This document shows, piece after piece, positions 59,680 through 64,000 of a stretch of 64,000 bases of DNA. Position 1 is the first letter of the stretch. Each line of letters begins with the position of its first letter. Made by a program: the position numbers and the translations under genes. Where the stretch lies: positions 1 through 64,000 of the forward strand of contig NZ_MTLG01000117.1 in the NCBI RefSeq assembly GCF_002192695.1, given 5' to 3'. The stretch is from Achromobacter xylosoxidans (GTDB lineage Bacteria; Pseudomonadota; Gammaproteobacteria; Burkholderiales; Burkholderiaceae_B). Under the pieces are notes generated by a model. The model did no database searches and was not told where the DNA came from. It saw nothing but the letters and a program-made list of their open reading frames with translations.

Positions 59680-60786
59680 ATGCTATCTGTAGCCGCAAGC
59701 ACAACCACCGGAACGCGCGTCGTATCCGCCGAAGAGATGGAAGCCCTGGCCGTGGGCGCCTGGATTCTGGGCACTGGCGGCGGCGGCGATCCCTACCAGA
59801 AACTGCTGAACATGCGACAGCTCTACAAGAAGGGCTATCGCGCGTCGCTGTTGGACCCCATGTACCTGAACGACGACGACCGTGTTGCGGTGGTGTCGGG
59901 CATGGGTGCGCCGCTGGTCGGACAGGAGCGCCTGGCCGATCCGCATTTCGCGGTCAAGCCGGTGCGCATGATGGAGGAGTATTGCGGAGCGCGCTTCCGC
60001 GCGATCATGGCCTTGGAAATCGGCGGCGGAAACGGCCTGCAACCCTTCATGGTGGCAGCGCTCATGGGGCTGCCGGTGGTGGACGCGGACAGCATGGGCC
60101 GCGCCTATCCCGAAGCGCAGATGACCAGCTTCGCCGCCAACGGCTTGCCCATGTATCCGCTGGCCGTGGCCGACATCCGCGACAACGAAGTTATCGTCAC
60201 GCGCGCGGCCTCGGCCACATGGGTGGAGCGCCTGAGCCGCAAGGTGGTGGTGGAAATGGGTTCCACCGCTGCCACCTGCAAGACGCCGCGCAGCGGCAGC
60301 GAAGTGAAAGACCACGGCATTCTCTATACCGTCAGCAAGGCGATTCGCCTGGGCGAGGTGGTGCTGCGCGCGCGGCGCCAGCATGACGACGTGATCGGCG
60401 CCGTGCTGCAGGAAACCGCTGGCAAGCGCATGTTCACCGGCAAGGTGGTGGACGTGGAGCGCCGCACCACCGCAGGCTTTCTGCGCGGCTGCGCCATCCT
60501 GGAGGGCTTGGGAGATGACCGCGGTTCGCGCTACGCGCTGCATTTCCAGAACGAATTTTCGGTGGGTGAGCGCGACGGCGTGCCCGAGGTGATGACGCCG
60601 GACCTTATCTGCGTGCTGGATTCGGTCAGTGGCGACGGCATCGGCACCGATGTGCTGCGCTTCGGCCAGCGCGTCAGCGTGCTGGCCTTGCCCGCGCCGT
60701 CCGTGTTTACCACGCCGCGCGGCCTGGAATTGGTGGGGCCGCGGGCTTTCGGCTTCGACTTCGACTATCGCTCGGTCTTCGCATAG
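59680..60786 (+). CDS. DUF917-family protein (hydantoinase/oxoprolinase-linked, thiohydantoin desulfurase-like)
   Basis: 368 residues from the ATG giving MLSVAAST; no strong ribosome site is seen, and an upstream in-frame start at 59641 is possible. The family motif WILGTGGGGDPYQKL near the start, ALEIGGGNGLQPF and DADSMGRAYPEAQM are clear. DUF917 proteins occur beside HyuA-type hydrolases and include S-methyl-thiohydantoin desulfurase. It is followed after nine bases by such a HyuA gene, so the two probably act as one enzyme system on a cyclic amide. Confidence 0.85.
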   Translation: MLSVAASTTTGTRVVSAEEMEALAVGAWILGTGGGGDPYQKLLNMRQLYKKGYRASLLDPMYLNDDDRVAVVSGMGAPLVGQERLADPHFAVKPVRMMEEYCGARFRAIMALEIGGGNGLQPFMVAALMGLPVVDADSMGRAYPEAQMTSFAANGLPMYPLAVADIRDNEVIVTRAASATWVERLSRKVVVEMGSTAATCKTPRSGSEVKDHGILYTVSKAIRLGEVVLRARRQHDDVIGAVLQETAGKRMFTGKVVDVERRTTAGFLRGCAILEGLGDDRGSRYALHFQNEFSVGERDGVPEVMTPDLICVLDSVSGDGIGTDVLRFGQRVSVLALPAPSVFTTPRGLELVGPRAFGFDFDYRSVFA

Positions 60787-60795
60787 AAACTTGAT

Positions 60796-62337
60796 ATGAA
60801 ACACATCGGCATCGACGTAGGCGGCACCAACACGGACGCCGTATTTGTGCGGGACGACCAGGTCCTGGGCGCCGTCAAGTCACCCACCACCGCGGACGTG
60901 ACCACGGGCGTGCGCCGCGCCCTGGCGGCGCTGATCCAGGCCTGCCCCGAGGCTGGAAACCCGGACGCGGTGATGATCGGCACCACGCACTTCACCAACG
61001 CGGTGGTGCAACGGCGCGATCTGGAGCCGGCAGCGGCGCTGCGCGTCTGCCTGCCGGCGGCGGCCTCTTTGCTGCCGTTTTGCGACTGGCCCGAGGATCT
61101 GGCGCAGAAGGTCAATGGTGGCACCTACCTGGTGCAGGGCGGCCACGAATTCGACGGCCGCGAGCTCATGCCGCTGGACGAGGCGGCCGTGCGCGACGCG
61201 GCCCGCGCCATTCGCGCGTCGGGCGTCTCCACCGTCGCTATCAGCGGCGTGTTCTCGCCCTTGATCGGCACGGCCGAACTGCGCGCGGGCGAGATCCTGC
61301 TGCAGGAACACCCGGACTGCCGCATTACTTACTCGCACCAGTTGGGCCGCATCGGCCTGCTGGGCCGCGAGAACGTGGCACTGCTGAACGCGACCCTGAT
61401 CGATCTGGCGCACAAGACCACAGACGCCTTCGTCCAGGCGCTGGCAGACAGCGGCATCCGCGCGCCGCTATTCCTGACACAGAACGACGGCACCGTCACG
61501 CTGGCGGAGAACGCACGCGACTTCCCTGTGCATTCGTTTGCCTCCGGCCCCACCAACTCGATGCGCGGCGCGGTCTTTCTGGCCTCGATCAACGATGCCG
61601 TAGTGTGCGACGTGGGCGGCACCACCGCGGACGTCGGTTGCGTGCAGAACGGCTTTCCGCGCCAGGCCAACAATATGGTCGAGGTGGGCGGGGTGCGCAC
61701 CGCGTTCCGCATGCCTGACCTGCTGTCCATCGGCGTGGGCGGCGGCACGCTGGTCGACCCGCGGACCTTGCAGGTCGGTCCCGTCAGCGTGGGTCACCGG
61801 CTGTTGGAAGAGGCGCTGGTGTTTGGCGGCAAGCAACTCACCTGCACCGACATAGCCGTGGCCGCGGGTCTGGCCGATATCGGCGACCGTTCACGCGTGG
61901 CCCATCTGGATGCTGCGATGGTGCGTGGCGCGCTGGCGCGTATCCACGAGGCCATTTCCGAGGCCTGCGATCGCATGAAGAGCGACGCGCGTGACGTGCC
62001 GCTCATTGCGGTGGGCGGCGGTTCGGTGCTGATCCCCGACCAGGTGCCGGGATTCTCGGAAGTGGTCCGGGTGGCGAACCACGCTGTCGCCAACGCGGTC
62101 GGCGCAGCCATCGCCCAGGTGTCCGGGGAAGTGGACCAGATCTTCACCAACATGGGCCGCGAAGAACTGCTGGAGCGCGCGCGCTCCATCGCGGTGGAGC
62201 GCGCGGTTGCGGCGGGCGCGGACGCGCAGACTGTCACCGTCATCGAGCAGGAAGACATCCCCTTGGCCTATCTGCCAGGCAATGCCGTGCGGGCGCGGGT
62301 GAGGGTGGTGGGCGAGATCGCGGGCCGGACGCACTAG
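60796..62337 (+). CDS. Hydantoinase/oxoprolinase family protein (HyuA-like, ATP-binding)
   Basis: 513 residues. The N-terminal actin-like ATP site GIDVGGTNTDAVFV and the second phosphate loop VVCDVGGTTADVGC with DFPVHSFASGPTN identify the HyuA/oxoprolinase class. The length and pairing with DUF917 fit the short form that works without HyuB. It would hydrolyse a cyclic amide or imide with ATP. AGGs are absent before the ATG, so coupling to the preceding gene is likely. A strong terminator follows about 60 bases after the stop. Confidence 0.88.
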   Translation: MKHIGIDVGGTNTDAVFVRDDQVLGAVKSPTTADVTTGVRRALAALIQACPEAGNPDAVMIGTTHFTNAVVQRRDLEPAAALRVCLPAAASLLPFCDWPEDLAQKVNGGTYLVQGGHEFDGRELMPLDEAAVRDAARAIRASGVSTVAISGVFSPLIGTAELRAGEILLQEHPDCRITYSHQLGRIGLLGRENVALLNATLIDLAHKTTDAFVQALADSGIRAPLFLTQNDGTVTLAENARDFPVHSFASGPTNSMRGAVFLASINDAVVCDVGGTTADVGCVQNGFPRQANNMVEVGGVRTAFRMPDLLSIGVGGGTLVDPRTLQVGPVSVGHRLLEEALVFGGKQLTCTDIAVAAGLADIGDRSRVAHLDAAMVRGALARIHEAISEACDRMKSDARDVPLIAVGGGSVLIPDQVPGFSEVVRVANHAVANAVGAAIAQVSGEVDQIFTNMGREELLERARSIAVERAVAAGADAQTVTVIEQEDIPLAYLPGNAVRARVRVVGEIAGRTH

Positions 62338-62396
62338 TCCGCCGCGGGCTCCTGCCCGCGCAGCAACCAAGGCGGCCGGCTGGCCGCCCGACATCC

Positions 62397-62428
62397 GGCC
62401 GGCAGTGGCGTTCACTGCTGGCCTTTTT
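62397..62428 (+). terminator. Rho-independent terminator after the HyuA gene
   Basis: GGCCGGCAGTG and CACTGCTGGCC (11 pairs, one G-T) enclose a 5-base loop and are followed by TTTTT and soon by a second T-run. A smaller hairpin, GGCGGCC with GGCCGCC, lies just upstream at 62371-62388. Confidence 0.85.
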
Positions 62429-62484
62429 GCATTTTTGCGCATGGAGAAGGCGAGGCTACCGGCAATCTGTCTTCCCTAGAATTC

Positions 62485-62530
62485 GAAATGTTATATCATT
62501 CGTTAATTATTTGGTACGTTATAACATTTG
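62485..62530. promoter_or_regulatory. Facing Zur-type half-sites
   Basis: GAAATGTTATA (62485-62495) and TATAACATTTG (62520-62530) match the two arms of the Zur consensus GAAATGTTATA-N-TATAACATTTC almost perfectly but are 24 bases apart instead of one. They lie 14-59 bases before the start of the zinc-type receptor gene, covering the likely promoter. Confidence 0.65.
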
Positions 62531-62543
62531 AAAGAGGGCGATG

Positions 62544-64000
62544 ATGAATGGCAAGAAACTGGGGTGGCGGGGCAAGCGCGGCGGCCGGGCTGCCTTGCGG
62601 GCGGGGCGCCGGGGCGCGCTGAAACCCCTGGTCTGCGCGCTGATGCTGGCCGCGCCCGCGGCGCAGGCCGAGGAAGCCGCGGCGGACCGCGCGGCCGCCA
62701 AGACGCTGGCGCCGATCACGGTATCCGCCAACCCGTTGGGACTGGACCTGAACAGCACCACCTTGCCGGCCTCGGTGCTGGAAGGCGACGCGCTGATCGA
62801 GCAGCGCAACGGCACCCTTGGCGACACGCTGAAGAACCTGCCCGGCGTCAATAGCGACACCTTCGGCGGCGGCGCCAGCCGCCCCGTGATCCGCGGCCAG
62901 ACGGCGCCGCGCGTGAAGGTGCTGTCCGACGGTTCCGAGGTGATGGACGCGTCCAGCATTTCTCCGGACCATGCGGTGACGGTGGAGCCGCTGCTGGCCG
63001 AACGCATCGAAGTGCTGCGGGGGCCGGCCACGCTGCTGTATGGCGGCGGCGCGATCGGCGGCGTGGTCAATGTGGTGGATAAGAAGATCCCGACGGCGGT
63101 GCCGGAAAAAGGCATAGAGGCCGAGGCCGAGCTGCGCGGCGCCACCGGCACCAAGGAGCGCGCGGGCGCGGTGGGTATCACCGCGGGCGAAGGACAGTTC
63201 GCGGTGCGCGTGGAGGGCCTGAAGCGCCGCACCAGCGACTACGACGTGCCGGATTGGCCGGGCGGCAAGCTGGAAGGCTCGTACAGCGAGTCGACGCAGG
63301 GCACGGTGGGCATGTCCTGGATCACGCCGCGCGGCTATGTCGGCCTGGCGTTCACGCATCTGGAAAGCAAATACGGCCTGCCCGGACACAACCACGAATA
63401 CGAAGGCTGCCACCCGCACGGCACCCATCTGCATTGCGGCGGCCATGACCATGACCACGACGAAGCAGGCCACGATCACGACCATGAGCACGAACATGGC
63501 GGCGTGCCTTACGTGAAGCTGCGCAGCAATCGTCTCGATCTGCGCGCCGAGTACCAGGACCCGTTCGCGGGCTTCGAGAAGATCCGCGTGCGCGGTGGAC
63601 TGACCGACTACCAGCACGACGAGATCGAAGGCGGCGAGGTCGGTACCCGCTTCAAGAACAAGGGCTACGACCTGCGCGTGGAAATGCAGCACAAGCCCAT
63701 CGCAGGCTGGCGCGGCGTGGTGGGCGTGCAGAATGCCTACAGCGATTTCCGCGCCGATGGCGAAGAGGCGTTCCTGCCGCGCAGCAAGACGCGCTCCTAC
63801 GGCTTGTTCGTGCTGGAGGAATACCAGCTGAACGACTGGCGCTTCGAATTGGGCGCACGGCAGGACTGGCAGCGCATCTCGCCTACCGGCGGCGCGCAAC
63901 GCAGCAGCCTGTCGGGCACGTCCTTGTCGGCCGCGGCCATCTGGGACTTCGCGCCGCAGTATTCCGTGGCCCTGTCGCTGTCGCGCTCGCAGCGCCTGCC
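62544..64000 (+). CDS. znuD: ZnuD-like TonB-dependent zinc receptor, truncated by the right edge
   Basis: 485 residues are visible from the second of two adjacent ATGs, the better spaced from GAGG. A basic signal peptide ends near AAQAEEA. The plug domain has APITVSANPL, LKNLPGVNSDTFGGG, RPVIRGQTAPRVKVLSDG and GPATLLYGGGAIGGV. An extracellular loop at about residues 289-320 has twelve His, two Cys and many Asp/Glu (CHPHGTHLHC, GHDHDHDEAGHDHDHEHEH), as in zinc receptors of the ZnuD type. The Zur-like sites upstream support zinc rather than iron or haem. The C-terminal barrel lies outside the window. Confidence 0.87.
   Translation, partial: MNGKKLGWRGKRGGRAALRAGRRGALKPLVCALMLAAPAAQAEEAAADRAAAKTLAPITVSANPLGLDLNSTTLPASVLEGDALIEQRNGTLGDTLKNLPGVNSDTFGGGASRPVIRGQTAPRVKVLSDGSEVMDASSISPDHAVTVEPLLAERIEVLRGPATLLYGGGAIGGVVNVVDKKIPTAVPEKGIEAEAELRGATGTKERAGAVGITAGEGQFAVRVEGLKRRTSDYDVPDWPGGKLEGSYSESTQGTVGMSWITPRGYVGLAFTHLESKYGLPGHNHEYEGCHPHGTHLHCGGHDHDHDEAGHDHDHEHEHGGVPYVKLRSNRLDLRAEYQDPFAGFEKIRVRGGLTDYQHDEIEGGEVGTRFKNKGYDLRVEMQHKPIAGWRGVVGVQNAYSDFRADGEEAFLPRSKTRSYGLFVLEEYQLNDWRFELGARQDWQRISPTGGAQRSSLSGTSLSAAAIWDFAPQYSVALSLSRSQRL

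Overview
The window looks like chromosomal DNA of a high-GC betaproteobacterium of the Alcaligenaceae (Bordetella/Achromobacter group). The basis is three Bug-type solute receptors without membrane partners, a BvgA-like response regulator, many Bordetella-style acyl-CoA and GntR catabolic operons, and almost continuous GC-rich coding with few spacers. No rRNA, tRNA, CRISPR array, phage or insertion sequence was seen. The two edges cut an etfB gene (left, minus strand) and a ZnuD-like TonB receptor (right, plus strand).

Region 1 (1-14190) is an acyl-CoA catabolic locus: two crotonase-family proteins, an FadH-like flavoenzyme, two class III CoA-transferase-family proteins (one resembling alpha-methylacyl-CoA racemase), an acyl-CoA dehydrogenase, a MaoC hydratase, an SDR, an AcuI-like reductase, a hotdog thioesterase, two Bug receptors and an IclR regulator. 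One palindrome (CGTTCAT-N4-ATGAACG and variants) lies at four promoters of this locus, so it probably forms one IclR regulon. No thiolase or acyl-CoA ligase is present.

Region 2 (14241-28111 and beyond) combines a chaperone-usher fimbrial operon on the minus strand (pilin, chaperone, usher, two adhesins, and a winged-helix regulator with a pseudo-receiver) with a divergent signalling cassette: a hybrid kinase whose phospho-accepting His is replaced by Arg, an intact hybrid kinase, a BvgA-like regulator, a free Hpt protein, an EAL phosphodiesterase, then a second NarL-type regulator with a 7TM kinase. This resembles Roc/Sad-type control of fimbriae by phosphorelay and c-di-GMP. The two adhesin genes come from a tandem duplication, and the spacer between them still carries relics of the regulator start and the usher end.

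Region 3 (29978-33791) holds two small exported proteins and a siderophore-type TonB receptor with a Fur-like site. Region 4 (33802-45787) is an unassigned catabolic locus: Bug receptor, two SDRs, an isocitrate-lyase-family lyase, GntR, an aconitase homologue, a cyclic amidohydrolase, an isochorismatase-fold amidase, a CobW-type metal GTPase, a metallo-beta-lactamase-fold hydrolase and a second GntR. The order suggests ring opening, deamidation, then aconitase/lyase chemistry on a tricarboxylate-like product.

Region 5 (46074-52932) has a carboxymuconolactone-decarboxylase-like protein with a beta-hydroxyacid dehydrogenase, then a complete D-erythronate/L-threonate pathway (otnC, otnI, denD, ltnD, otnK) with a GntR regulator; the DenD homologue has an Arg in its glycine-rich NAD loop. 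Region 6 (53013-62337) has LysR and a five-gene Dpp-type ABC importer, divergent from a DUF917/HyuA hydantoinase-type pair. The window ends in a receptor gene preceded by Zur-like half-sites, with a His-rich loop fitting zinc uptake.
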